A DNA stretch of 64,000 bases from Neostapfia colusana (Eukaryota; Streptophyta; Magnoliopsida; Poales; Poaceae), in NCBI GenBank assembly GCA_030760725.1, contig JASWHV010000003.1, positions 111,880,153-111,944,152 of the forward strand, written 5' to 3'. The position numbers were made by a program, and so were the translations under genes. Below, one piece after another: positions 20,935-32,147 of the stretch. Numbering within the stretch: position 1 is the stretch's first letter; the number at the start of each line of letters is the position of its first letter. Below the pieces are notes generated by a model. That model saw only the letters and a list, made by a program, of their open reading frames with translations, searched no databases and was not told the origin of the DNA.

Positions 20935-21207
20935 CGTGCTCACGGTCAAGAGCGGCTTGGACTTATTCATGATTAGAGGATGATGATTTTGGAAGTTGTG
21001 GATGTTAAGCGGGGAGCTTAACATTGAAAATGATCTTATGGTTATTTGGTTATGATGATGGGATGGGAGATTGGGACCATTTCACTTGTGTAGTAATGTA
21101 GGTGCTTAATAAGCTAAGGTGATAGGGATTAATTGCGTAGTGCTTTAACCATGAGTTCAACCTCTCCTTGTTCTAGCCATGCATGATATAATTTTCCCAC
21201 ACTCGCT

Positions 21208-21224
21208 GAGTACCCTTGGTACTC
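21208..21224. repeat. GAGTACC hairpin near A1 LTR end
   Basis: GAGTACC-CTT-GGTACTC is a perfect 7-bp inverted repeat, preceded by CGCTGA and followed by AACCTTGCAT. A2, B and C have versions at 39739-39755, 41873-41889, 61603-61619 and 46811-46826. Confidence 0.8.
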
Positions 21225-21592
21225 AACCTTGCATATTTGTTGGTTTATATTGCTGCTCAGGTCAAGACAATGAGGTGGTGTATAATGACCAAGACTTTGG
21301 ACCCGAGGAAGGTTTCTAGGTTCATGGAGACCCCGGGCAACGCCTGTGATGGAGCCCTAAAAGAATAATATTCCGCTGCTAGTTTATTTACTTGTGATGA
21401 AGCATTAGTGTCCATTGAGACATTTGCGATGTAAGACTTACTTATATTTGACACCTGGCATGTAATAAATGATGCTTCACTATTTGTCATCACATGTATG
21501 AGAAAATGATCCTGGCATACATGTGATATTCACTTGGTTGTTCTTCGGAAAAACCGGGTGTGACAGTCACCCCCCTCTAGGCAACTTTCAGT

Positions 21593-21605
21593 TGGTATCA
21601 GAGCC
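21593..21605 (+). other. Copia primer binding site
   Basis: TGGTATCAGAGCC, complementary to the 3' end of plant initiator tRNA-Met, lies two bases after an LTR end ...CTTTCA. Confidence 0.9.
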
Positions 21606-21640
21606 TAACTCTCCTAAAAGCTCAACCGCTTGGAGAGGAG

Positions 21641-23079
21641 ATGGCGGAAAGCGGCAAGAAGGACTTACCGCCCGTCAACATCACCGGCGCCGGCGAGAAC
21701 AGCAGCCACAATGGTGAAGGGCTCAAATTCTCACCTCATAAGGGTGTCAACCCAATCAAGGACATGGCAAGGCTCCCTCCCTTTGACTTGGAGACCGACG
21801 ACGAAGATGAAGAAGTGAGGCGTCTTGCTGATCTTCTTCAAAAGGCAAAAGATGAAGCTAGAAGGAGGAGGCTTGAGAAAGAAAAGAAACTCAAGAAGCC
21901 CAAAGAAGACTACACTAGATATCCTTTTAACTTTGAGCGTTTAAATTCACGCACAAATTACTTATCTATTCCTTTGGGCAAACCTCCACACTTTGATGGC
22001 ACAAACTATACAATGTGGAAACACAATATGAAGTTGAACCTTATTTCTCTCAACCCCACACTTTGGCACATTGTTTGCACAGGTGTAGATATCCCCTGGA
22101 TGATGAAGAACTTACACCAGAGTAAGAGCAACTCATCCACCGCAATGCTCAAGAAGCGGCCGTACTCAACTCTTCTTTAAGCCAAGAATAATTCAACAAG
22201 GTGAATGGGTTGGAACAAGCCAAAGAAATATGGGATATACTCAAAATTACACATGAAGGCAACCGCTCTGTCCGAGAAGCAAATTTTGAGATGATTTAGG
22301 GGGACCTTGGGCGATTTTCCATGGAAGATGACGAGACCCCTCAAGAGATGTACAACCGACTCAAGACTCTCATAAACAAGAGTCGAGCGTACGGTTGTAA
22401 GAAGTGGACAGACCACGAGGTAGTCAAAAGGATGATAGGAGCCTTCATGCCTCGCAATGTGACACTTTGCACACTCATCCGAGAGACTCCAAACTTCCAC
22501 AAAATGACTCCGGATGAGGTGCTTGGTAAGATCATCAATCATGAGATGATGGAAATGGAAGCACGTCATGTCAACGATCTTGCCAAGGTTACATCCAACA
22601 AGAAAAAGAGGATTGCTCTCAAAGAATCACCCAAAGCCAAGAACAAAGAAGTACAAATCTCAAGTGATGATGAGGAAAGTGAAGAAGAAAGCTCCGATAT
22701 GGATGATAAAGAATTGGCCTTCTTCATCAAGAAATTTAGAAGGATGATGAAGAGAAGAAGAGGACCAAGCTATGAGAGCAGAAGCAAGGATAAAGGCATG
22801 TCAAGAAGCAAGAAAGCTTGCTGCAACTGCGGCGAGTATGGGCATTACATTGTTAATTGCCCATATGAAAGAGAAGACGACAAGAAGAAGAGGAACAAGG
22901 ATGAAAAGCCACAAGAGAAGAGGGTATTCAAGAAGAAGAAGAAGAAACATAGGCATGCTCATGTTGGCAAAGAATGGGACTCCAATGATGAGTCCTCCTC
23001 CGATGATGAAGAAGTGGCAGCCGTCGCCATCAAGAAGCCAACAATGAAGAAGACTCTCCTATCCAACAAGGATGAATGA
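21641..23079 (+). pseudogene. Copia gag with zinc knuckle, frameshifted
   Basis: The start is the ATG at 21641 (MAESGKKDLPP). The first part holds YLSIPLGKPPHFDGTNY, typical of Sirevirus Gag, and ends at 22180. After a frameshift and a stop (near 22299) the frame resumes by 22321 and runs to 23079. It contains a capsid-like helical region, an acidic Ser/Glu tract, and the CCHC knuckle C-X2-C-X4-H-X4-C (CCNCGEYGHYIVNCP, about 22820-22865) followed by a Lys-rich tail. Confidence 0.88.
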
Positions 23080-23103
23080 AAAAGCTCAAACCACACATGT
23101 CTC

Positions 23104-23808
23104 ATGGCAAAGGAGGGAAAGCGAAAGGTAAAAAAGTTTTCCTTGCGATCCATTAAGGATGAAAACTTTGATAGTGATAGTGCAAATGAATATTTATTCG
23201 AAGGATTAGGTAAAAACAAACTAGCTAAGATGAAAAAACTATTTGATGAAATCTTAGATAAGGAGGAGCTTCTTGAGAGACAAGAGGACTTACTTGTCGA
23301 GGAGAAGCAAAAGAATCTTTACCTTGAGAAGCTTCTCGAACTTGAGAAGGAGAAAAACATGGCACTTGAACTAGAACTTGTGGAATGCAAGGAGACCTCC
23401 TCAAGTCTCAAGAGTTTGAATGTTGTGCTCCAAGATGAGCTTGTGAGTTTGAACAAAGCTCACAAGAACCTTGAAGTACAATTTGCAACTCTCAAGTCAA
23501 ATGCTATCTCTCTCCCCTCAACAAGCTCAAACTTGTCTAGTTTAGAGTTAAACACTAAAAACTGCAAATGTGCAAAACCTGAACCTAATTTAAAAAAGGA
23601 ACTTAACATAGCAAAGAGTGCACCTAAGAGTAGCATCTTTGACAAGGAGAAGATTAAGTATGCACGTAGTTCATACTCAATTGCAAGGCCTCGTTTGATC
23701 AAAGATGGTCTTGGATATTCAAGAAAAACAATGCAAAATACAAACATATATAAAAGTGACGAGGCATATAACCTTTGTGAAATAAGGATCATACAAAACT
23801 ATGAATGA
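23104..23808 (+). pseudogene. Copia Gag C-terminal coiled-coil segment
   Basis: This segment is in the same phase as 22321-23079 but is separated by a stop at 23077-23079. It encodes a long Leu/Glu/Lys heptad-like region (KNKLAKMKKLFDEILDKEEL onward, about residues 35-160), then a Ser/Asn-rich stretch and a Cys pair. Coiled-coil Gag extensions are a hallmark of Sireviruses. Confidence 0.75.
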
Positions 23809-25457
23809 ATGTCATACTTCTACTAAAATGACAAAATTTGATAAATATACTAAACATGCTAAGAATAACAACCCAACACTATTCCATGATTTCAATGCAT
23901 CTTATGTACTAATGAAAAGCAAATTTGGGTATGTTTATGCAAAATATGTTGGGCCACTCCGCAAGAGCCCAAAGCCTTGTGTATGGGTACCCAAAACTCT
24001 TGTCACTAACCTTAAAGGACCCAACAAAGCTTGGGTACCTAAAATCAAAGCCTAAACTTGTTTTATAGGCATACTCCTTCAGTGGCACAAAATGAGTGTT
24101 AGATAGTGGCTGCACCAACCACATGACTGGAGCGAGAAAAATGTTTGTTGAGTATGAAAAAACATATGATCCAAGTCAAGGTATTTATTTCGATGACAAT
24201 AGACAAGGAAGGGTACTAGGTATGGGTAAAATCTCCATTTCTCCACAATACACCATTTCAAATGTCATGCATGTAGAGTCACTAGATTATAATCTTTTAT
24301 CCATATCTCAATTATGTGTCATGGGTTTTAATTGCCTATTCACTAACGAAGGCGTGATTTTCACTATAAGAGTAGATAACTCAATTGCCTTCAAAGGTGT
24401 GCTCAAGAGAAAGCTTTATCTTGTAGACTTTTCTGCAGATAAAACTCAACTTGACACATGTTTGATGGCAAAGACTAACATGGGTTGGTTGGGGCATCGT
24501 ATGCTAGCCCATGCTGGTATGAGAAATCTCCAAAAACTTCTAAAAGGTAATCACGTTCGAGGTCTTAATAATGTCATTTTTGAAAAAGATAGACCTTGTA
24601 GCGCATGCCAAGCATGGAAGCAAGTTGGAGTAGCTCACCCCGCCAAGAATGTGATGACAACAACAAGACCGCTAGAGATGCTTCACATGGACCTCTTTGG
24701 TCCTATTGCTTACATAAGCATTGGCGGTAATAAATATGGTCTAGTAATTGTCGATGATTTTTCTCGCTTCACTTGGGTGTTTTTCTTGCATGATAAGGGT
24801 GAAACTCAAGGTGTCCTCAAAAGTTTCTTAAGGAGAGCTCAAAATGAGTTCTCCTTGAGAATCAAGAAGATAAGAAGAGACAATGACACCGAATTCAAGA
24901 ACACCCAAGTAGAAGAGTACTTGGACGAGGAGAGCATCAAGCACGAGTTTTCGGCACCATACACACCCGAACAAAATGGAGTAGCCGAAAGGAAGAACCG
25001 AACTCTAATAGAGATGTCAAGGACAATGCTTAATGAGTACAAGCCATCCAACCAGTTTTGGACGGAAGCCGTGAATACCGCTTGCCATGCCACAAACCGT
25101 CTTTACCTCCATCGTCTTTTGAAGAAGACTCCCTATGAGCTCCTAACGGGTAACAAACCAAATATCTCCTACTTTATAGTTTTTGGTAGCAAGTGCTATA
25201 TTCTCAACAAGAAACCTCGAGTTTCGAAGTTTGCCTCAAAATCCGATGAAGGTTTCTTGCTTGGTTATGATTCAAACACTTACGCCTATCGTGTATTCAA
25301 CAAGACCTCCGGTTGCATTGAAATCGCACGTGACGTAGTGTTTGATGAAACTAATGGCTCCCAAAGGGAGCAAGTTGATCAATGTGCATTAGATGAAGAA
25401 GATACACCATGTATGGCATTAAGGAGGATGGCACTTGGTGACATACGACCTCAATAG
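23801..25457 (+). pseudogene. Copia pol N-terminal half: protease and integrase
   Basis: After a linker (23801-24055, another frame) comes the protease motif LDSGCTNHMTGA (about 24096). The integrase zinc domain has HRMLAHAG and CSACQ (about 24495-24610). The integrase core has its three acidic residues in MDLFGP (24690), RRDNDTEFKN (about 24875; usual form R-S-D-N-G) and QNGVAERKNR (about 24975). The frame stops at 25455-25457. Confidence 0.9.
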
Positions 25458-25717
25458 ATACAAGACCCAAGTGACCCATCCTCATCACAAGAAGTGACCC
25501 AAACACATGATCAAGCACAAAATCCCCTAAATGAAGACAAGGTCAAGATCACCATGTTCAAGACATCGAAGGCAACGATGGTGGCAATGATCAAGGGGGA
25601 GATGAAGAGGAAGAAGAAATTGACTCAATACCAAGTGTTCCACACCCAAGAGTCCATCAATGTGTACAACAGGATCATCACGTTGACAATATACTTGGAG
25701 ATATCTTAAAGGGGGTA

Positions 25718-27295
25718 ATGACTCACTCTCGTATGGCTGACTTTTATGCTCACTACTCTTTTGTATCTTCTTTGGAGCCTTTCAAGGTTGAAGATGCCCT
25801 ACGAGATCCGGATTGGGTGATGGCGATGCAAGAGGAGCTTAACAACTTCAAAATAAACAAAGTGTGGGAGCTTGTGGAAAGACCAAATACAAATAGAGTG
25901 GGCACCAAGTGGGTCTTTCGCAACAAGTAAGATGAGCATGGAGTAGTAACTAGAAACAAAGCTAGACTTTTGGTGAAGGAATACTCACAAGTCGAAGGTT
26001 TGGACTTCGATGAAACATTTGCTCCCGTAGTTAAACGTGAATCAATTCGTATATTATTAACCTATGCTACTCACAATAATTTCAAGTTGTACCAAATGGA
26101 TGTGAAAAGCGCCTTTCTCAATGGATCAATCAAGGAGGAAGTGTATGTGAAGCAACCACCCGGCTTTGAAGATGATATGTATCCTAACCATATTTTTAAG
26201 CTTCACAAAGCTCTCTATGGCCTCAAATAAGCTCCTAGAGCTTGGTATGAATGTCTTAGAGATTTCCTCATTGACAATGGTTTTAGGATAGGAAAGGCTG
26301 ACTGCACACTTTTCACAAAGACCTTAGACAATGACTTATTTGTGTGTCAAATATATGTCGATGACATAATATTTGGTTCTACTAATAAATCTTTTTGTGA
26401 GGAATTTAGCAAAATCATGACGGAAAGGTTTGAGATGTCAATGATGGGAGAACTAAAGTTCTTTCTAGACTTCCAAGTGAAGCAGCTCAAATAAGGCACC
26501 TTCATATGTCAAACGAAGTACACTCAAGACATACTTAAGAAGTTTGTCATGGAAAAGGCGAAGCCCATCAAAACACCAATGGCGACAAACGGACACCTCG
26601 ACCTCAACCAGGACAACCCTAGCGTGGATCAAAAGGTATATCGTTATATGATTGGATCCCTTCTTTATCTTTGTGCATCTAGGTCCGATATTATGTTGAG
26701 TGTATGCATGTGTGCAAGGTTTCAATCCGCACCCAAAGAGTGTCATCTAATAGCCGTAAAGAGAATCTTGTGCTATCTAGTTCATACACCTAACCTAGGG
26801 TTGTGGTATCCTAAAGGGTCCAAATTCAATTTCATCGGATACTCCGATGCCGACTATGCCATATGCGAAGTAGATAGTAAAAGTACCTCGGGCACCTGCC
26901 AATTCTTGGGCAAATCCTTAGTGTCATGGTCATCCAAGAAGCAAAATTCCGTTGCCCTATCCACAGCCGAAGCGGAGTACGTCACAGCCGGGAGTTGTTG
27001 TGCACAACTTCTTTGGATGAGACAAACTCTAAGAGATTACGGTCTCAATATGAACCACATTCCACTCCTATGTGACAATGAGAGTGCTATTAAAATTGCC
27101 CACAACCCTGTTGAACACTCTAGGACCAAACACATTGATGTTCGACATCATTTCCTGAGAGATCACTCAATAAAGGGAGATATAGTCATTTCACATGTTA
27201 GAACAGAAAAACAGCTAGGCGATATCTTCACCAAGCCAATAGATAAAAAATGCTTTTGCGAACTTAGAAGTGAGCTAACTATCCTCGACTCCTGA
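25718..27295 (+). pseudogene. Copia pol C-terminal half: RT and RNase H
   Basis: A single phase runs with three internal stops at 25928-25930, 26228-26230 and 26492-26494, each TAA where the family has Gln (CAA). RT motifs are TKWVFRNK, MDVKSAFLNG and Y-V-D-D (26354-26365). RNase H motifs are GYSDADYA, STAEAEY, LLCDNESAI and HIDVRHHFLRD. The end ELTILDS-stop at 27293-27295 looks like the natural pol terminus. Confidence 0.92.
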
Positions 27296-27646
27296 AATGT
27301 GGCTTGAGATGTTGCACATCTGGTTGTTATAGTCTAATTTCTTCAAAATTAAGCACATTTTCTAAAAGACAATAACCTCTCTAAATTTTTCTATCAAATT
27401 ATTTTCAATTATCATCTCCTTGAATCATGACTAATTGTTTGTTTGGTTGTGTGCTCTACTGGTCATGATTCACTGAGAATACGTGTGAAAAATTGGTCTA
27501 TGTGAATCAATTCCTAAAGATCTCATCATATATATAAGAATGTGATGTCAAAGACTGGACTAATCCAGCCCAGGAGCCGGACAAGTCCAGAATACCAGAT
27601 AAGCCGACTGGTTTTAGTGAAGTACATAACGGACTAGTCCGCTACT
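27296..27646 (+). other. Copia pol-3' ORF spacer, left part, with palindromic decamers
   Basis: Non-coding sequence downstream of pol. It carries GGACTAATCC (27557), GGACAAGTCC (27579) and GGACTAGTCC (27631), a motif repeated in the continuation at 61953-62520. The last five bases, CTACT, are the target site of B. Confidence 0.7.
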
Positions 27647-27716
27647 TGTAACACCCTCAAATTCATTTCCATGCATTGCATACATTTTCCATGTAGAGAA
27701 ACATTATAAAAGAAGT

Positions 27717-27965
27717 AGAAATGGAGAAAGAACTATAGAAATGGGGAAAAACTACAGAAATGGAGGAAGGAACCATGGAAATGGAGAAAGAACCATAGAA
27801 ATGGAGGAAGGAACCATAGAAATGGACAAAAAACCACAGAAATGGATAAGGGCATATAGAAATGGAGAATGGGGCATAGAAATGGAGAGGGGAATGTAGA
27901 ATGGAGAATGGGACATAGAAATGGAGAGGGGAATGTAGAAATGGAGAAATGGGACATAGAAATGG
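27717..27965. repeat. GA-rich minisatellite in B U3
   Basis: Degenerate tandem units of about 15-20 bp of the type AGAAATGGAGAA(T/G)GG occur here. The same array is at 59180-59455. Long antisense open frames over it (Ser/Phe/Pro repeats) are by-products of the repeat. Confidence 0.85.
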
Positions 27966-28169
27966 TGAGGAGTGGGAAAAAGATAGCTGAAATAAGCCAT
28001 TTCCAATTTCCCCAAATTTTTCCCCAAAATCTCCCAATTCCCCAAAAAAGGGGGAATTTTCCCCACATTTGGGGAATTTCATCCCCATTGCTGCCGCACC
28101 AAATCAAAAGGGGATAAGTTTGTTAAGATTGAGTTCTAATTGGAGTAGGATTCCTCCCTCTCCCTCCCT

Positions 28170-28177
28170 TATAAATA
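28170..28177 (+). promoter_or_regulatory. B 5' LTR TATA box
   Basis: TATAAATA follows a C/T-rich stretch and is repeated at 59663 in the 3' LTR and, in reverse, in C's LTRs. It is the likely start region of B transcripts. Confidence 0.7.
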
Positions 28178-28696
28178 GAACCCAAACCCCCCCCTTTTGG
28201 CCGCAGCCCCCCCTCCTCTCCCCCCCAAGTCGGCGACTCCTCCCCCCCCCCCCCCCAACTCGCCGAGTTGGCACCCCCCTCGCCGGAGTTTGGTCTCCGG
28301 TGTAACACCCAAAAATCATGTTAAGAGGGGAATTTAAAATTTTTTGGACGTATTGCATGTATTGCAAAAATTCAAATTCAAACTGGAATTCAAATTAAAC
28401 TCAAAACAGAAATGAAAAAGAAAAAGAAAAGGAAAAAATAAACCCCCTGGCCAGTGGGCCAAAACCCACCAGCCGGCCCACCCAAACCCCACGCCAGACC
28501 GCAGCCGCGCGCCCGCGCACCTCTCGCAGACAGGCGGGACCCACCTGTCATCCCCGACCTCCCGCTCGTCCGAACCCGGGACTCCTCCGCACGCGCACCC
28601 GATCGAAACTAACCCGGAAAACCGCGCGTTCCCAGCCGAATTCTGGTTCCGGAGGACTCCAACTCGATCTAAACTAACACGCCACCCTCCCCCATC

Positions 28697-28704
28697 TATA
28701 AAAA
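28697..28704 (+). promoter_or_regulatory. A2 5' LTR TATA box
   Basis: TATAAAAA lies in the same context as in A1 (CTATAAAAACCC), about 396 bp into the LTR. Confidence 0.75.
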
Positions 28705-30267
28705 CCCCGGCATCGTCCCGTTTTTCCTCCACGATCCGCCGTTTTTCTCTCCGGTGAGAACCCGGGTTTCTCCGGCAAATTCTGCTCGATCTTCGCTCGG
28801 GATTTCTGATCTAACTCGCTGGTCTTGATCTACTGCCTCCGGGGAACCGCGCAGGTGCAGAAAACTCGGTGGTTTACGGCTCAAACACAGCGCCGATGAG
28901 CCTCGCCGTGAATTCACCTCGGACCTCGTCGCCGACCGCCTTCCAGGACCTCCGAGCTCAAGAAAACCCCCGAGGTGAGATCCCCGACCTCCCCTCTACC
29001 GATCTATGTCATAAAATCACAGTTTTAGAAAGAATTGACGAAGATCCGAAACTCTCCGGCGAGATCGCCGCCTCCCGCCGCCGTGCGCCGCCGCGCAGCG
29101 CCACCCGCGCTCGATCAGAGCGACGTGGCCGCTTGTGCGCCGTATATTTTAAATCGCACGGTAGAATTTAAATCCCCGCGTACCGGTTCGACGTTATAAT
29201 CTCAGCCGTCTGTTTTAAATCGGACGGTCCACGTCAGCCCCGCGTTATAAAGGCCGGGATTCTTACGTGCTACCCCCTGGGGTTCTCAGAAAATACGAGC
29301 TAGCCCCGGAAACTTCCGATCTAGCCCCTGGAACTTCAGAAAATCATGTAAATTCATTTAAAAATCAGTTTTAGCCCCTGGAGTTAATAAAAATTAGGAA
29401 AACCCCTCTGTTATGTGTAGTTAGACCCCTGGAAATTTTTAAAATAATATAATAGACCCTGTAGTGGGGTGAGTTTACCTTTTTAACCCTATGTGATATT
29501 AAATTTAGGAATTTGAATATGTGTTTAGTATTTAAAATTTAAAAGATGGGACAAACACATTGTAAATTCAAATTAAAAACTTTCCTAGTACTTGGAAAAC
29601 TTTGGAGTGAGATAAAAATAGATTTTTGGCTGAAATGAATCTGTTTAACTGATTATTCATATTTATTAGTAATAGGGACACATTTTTAAGTAGAAAATAA
29701 TTCTGAAAATTAGTAAAATAAATGTAAAATAGTTCACATCAGAGGAGAAGTTCAAAAATATATTATTTAATATTTTAGACCCAAAACCTATTCTGTTTAG
29801 ATGAGGTGTCTTACTATTTTCATAATAAAGTGCACATTTAGGCATAGGAAATAAATCAGAAAATATAGCAAGCTAGGTATGAATAACTAGAAAATGATAA
29901 ATGAAGTTTCCAAAATCCAAAGAATTCAGTTTAGGGTTGGTAGAAGGTCTGAAGACACATTTGGAGTAGGAAAATACCCTCCATGCCCACTTGGTAGCTA
30001 GAAGGTTTATCAATTGAATATAAGGAATTTATTTAAATTGGAAACTCATATATTGTATACAAACATAAATATGAATACAAAAGTAGAAATCATATGCACA
30101 TGTTTAAAAGTGCATGTAAGCCAAAATCAACACACATAGAGTAACCACAACACATAGAAATGAGAATGGCTTTCATAAATGTGAGTGTGTGGTTTGTATG
30201 AAGTGGAAGTATGAACTATGTCTTATGAATTGTTGTTTTCTTTTGCTATGTGTGATGGTATAAGTAG

Positions 30268-30336
30268 AACCTGCTCCAGAGCAAGTTCTTCCTTTCCAAG
30301 ATCAGGACTACCCATTTCAAGAGCAGCAGGAAGAAG
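30268..30336 (+). other. Exon-like open block in A2 5' LTR (69 nt)
   Basis: It is bracketed by GTAG| and |GCAAGT as in A1. It is open and reads PAPEQVLPFQDQDYPFQEQ plus three residues, with substitutions relative to A1 but no indel. Confidence 0.5.
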
Positions 30337-31003
30337 GCAAGTGTCCTTGACCACTTTGATCCTATGCTAGGATGTGTAGATAGAATTATTTGCATTGTCA
30401 ATTGAAATATGAAACCCATGCTAGGATGTTTCCCTAGAATTGCATTACCTTGTTTCCTTGTAGCTTGGGTTGGGATTCATTTTATCATGTCATTTATTAT
30501 TATGCATATGCTTAGCCATGCTTAGAATGGGATATTTGGGAGATGAGATCATCAATTTATTTTACCATACTCTTGAATGAGATATTGTGAGTTATGTAGA
30601 GGTAGGGATCAAGGCAAGTTGGATGATTTGGTTGGTGCTGGGTGCACGAGACTCGGGTTTGTGTTTAGTACTTGCCTGGATCCTAAGGACCGGTTCATGG
30701 AGCATGTAACCTGGCTTTACCGTGCCAACCACATGCTGAGATGGGGCAGCTTGGCCAATTAATTAGGTGTATCCCCGGCGTAGTATGGGTGTGTTGGATG
30801 GTGCGGGGAATAGGTGTCAGCTGGACTACCATATGAACCGCAAGGCTCAAGAGGGGGCCACTGCAGCGGGGTTGGAGCCTCTTGTATGCTGTTAGGGGTG
30901 AAACCTCAGTGGGCCACGCTCGTCGGGAATCACTTTGTAAAGGCTTCGTAGTGATCTCCTGGCTACACACCTGGGAAGTGTGAATGTGGTTCGTAGCCAC
31001 TGG

Positions 31004-31064
31004 TTTAAATAGGATTTTTGTTTAAAAGTTTATCTAACCTAAGTTTAAATGTTTTCTGTTTTAG
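31004..31064 (+). other. A2 leader with 3' splice-like site at orf0 ATG
   Basis: A 61-bp AT-rich stretch ends in TTTTCTGTTTTAG immediately before the ATG at 31065. It has the form of a strong plant 3' splice site (T-rich tract plus AG). Confidence 0.5.
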
Positions 31065-31835
31065 ATGGTTCGCATGATTCGCACCGCTCGCAAGTCCACA
31101 GGAGGGAGAGTTCCCGTAGTTGCCCTTGCCCAAAGAGAGGAGAGCCGTCCGGTGACGTACCTTTCCTACGGATTGGCAGTAGGAGGCTTGTTGCGCCGTC
31201 TTCGACGTATGCTCCAAGCCGCCGGTAATACGGGCAAGCTAATCATACACTATAGCTCCACCAGGACCATCCGGGAGAAGCGGGAAGAATGGAGTTCAGA
31301 GATGAGGATTATCCATGAAAATCAGCTGATTAAGATCCACCGCTCTCCAGCTTGTCGAGCGACACAGGTCGATGCGGAGAAGGATGTCACCTGGGAGGCC
31401 ATCACCTGCCAGAGTCACATCTATCGTCGACACCTGGACAGGACTGAGTACATGTATGTCCTCTAGCGCGAGAGTGGTACAACTGAGTACAAGTACCCGC
31501 CAGTGCAGCAGGGGACTTCCCATGAGCACATGGACCTGTGCTTGGAGGATGCTGCTATGCTTAGCACTCGACTGCAGGAGTGTCAGCAGGAGCTTCAGGA
31601 TGTTCGTGACACCCTGAAGGAAACCGAGGCGTTGCTTCGAGCCTGCTTGAGGGCGAGAGAGAGAGGAGATGGGAATGAACTGTGTGTCACCGTGAATGAC
31701 ACATGGACTTCTGACCCCCCAGATCGCCGGGCGATCAGGCGTCGTCGCACTTCTCCATCAGCAGCTTCCCCACCTAAAGCGGAGTCACAAGGCAGCCGCA
31801 ATAATGAGGAAGATCCCAAGGAGCCAGCTCAGTGA
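31065..31835 (+). pseudogene. A2 orf0, extra ORF upstream of gag
   Basis: One phase of about 256 codons has a single in-frame TAG at 31464-31466 (probably CAG). The N-terminal half is basic (MVRMIRTARKSTGG...). The middle has a predicted helical Leu/Glu/Gln segment (LEDAAMLSTRLQECQQELQD). The C-terminus is Arg/Ser/Pro-rich with RRRRTSPSAASPP. An extra ORF before gag is known from RIRE3/RIRE8-type elements; its function is unknown. B has a diverged, frameshifted counterpart (42498-43462) and C has none. Confidence 0.65.
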
Positions 31836-32147
31836 TACGTATAGTGTAGAGTCCTTCCCTTAGTTTAGCAGGATGTCGAGTAGTCGAGTCGTTATCTTAG
31901 TTAATGGTGTGTTAATGCTTGGTGTGTGACGTGAGTTGTGGAAGCCATGAGCAATTGTCCACAGCCTCGTCTTCAGATTGTTTTGCTTTGGTGTGTGAAC
32001 CCACATGAAATAATAGTGCATTTATTTTTGTATGAGACATGAATCCTTAGAAAGTATAACAAAGCCTCAACACTTCAAAGTAAAAACAAGTGAAAGTAGT
32101 AAGATAATACGCAATGCCTTAAATTAACATTTGGATGATCATGCTAG
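31836..32147 (+). other. A2 orf0-gag spacer
   Basis: About 310 bp of non-coding sequence between orf0 and the gag ATG at 32148. It ends ATCATGCTAG|ATG, again an AG exactly at the start codon. Confidence 0.55.

Larger units (their letters stand above)
15460..21565 (+). mobile_element. Element A1: Tekay/Del-type chromovirus, 5'-truncated
   Basis: A1 contains the 3' two thirds of pol, a polypurine tract and a complete 3.49-kb 3' LTR, all closely similar to A2 (28301-40097). The 5' LTR, gag and protease are missing, because the left end falls inside RT, fused to an MSH6 exon. The giant LTR and C-terminal chromodomain-like tail resemble the RIRE3/RIRE8 type of the Tekay/Del lineage (assignment by recognition). 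Confidence 0.88.
18080..21565 (+). repeat. A1 3' LTR (3.49 kb)
   Basis: It starts TGTAACACCCC and ends CCGGGTGTGACA, and aligns end to end with A2 LTRs 36663-40097 and 28301-31003. A TATA box is at 18497, a GC-rich R/U5-like segment follows, and then come AT-rich sequence, a microsatellite, an exon-like block and conserved palindromes. Short frames inside it show no recognisable protein. Confidence 0.92.
21566..27646 (+). mobile_element. Sirevirus-like Ty1/copia element, left part
   Basis: It begins with about 25 bp of an LTR end (to 21590), then a PBS, a Sirevirus-type Gag with a coiled-coil extension, and Pol in copia order (PR-INT-RT-RNase H). The 5' LTR is otherwise missing where A1's LTR abuts it. 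The element is interrupted at 27646 by B and resumes at 61953. Confidence 0.88.
27647..28300 (+). repeat. B 5' LTR, first piece (U3 and start of R)
   Basis: It aligns with 59111-59795 of the 3' LTR. It includes the GA-rich minisatellite, the TATA box at 28170 and long C-runs, and stops at the A2 target site TCCGG (28296-28300). Confidence 0.92.
28301..31003 (+). repeat. A2 5' LTR, 3'-truncated
   Basis: It matches 36663-39360 of the 3' LTR up to GTTCGTAGCCACTGG. The remaining ~740 bp of LTR, and with it the PBS, are missing; the next base is leader sequence. A single deletion across the LTR/internal boundary explains this. Confidence 0.9.

Noticed and set aside
27663..28107. Long minus-strand frames (three overlapping) in B LTR; same at 59197-59601
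   Set aside because: They encode Ser/Phe/Pro repeats from the GA minisatellite in all three phases at once. This is a repeat artefact, not a gene.
28237..28257. C-rich runs as G-quadruplex or assembly break
   Set aside because: Both B LTRs have similar C-runs next to the TATA region, so they are real element sequence. A regulatory role cannot be judged from this alone.
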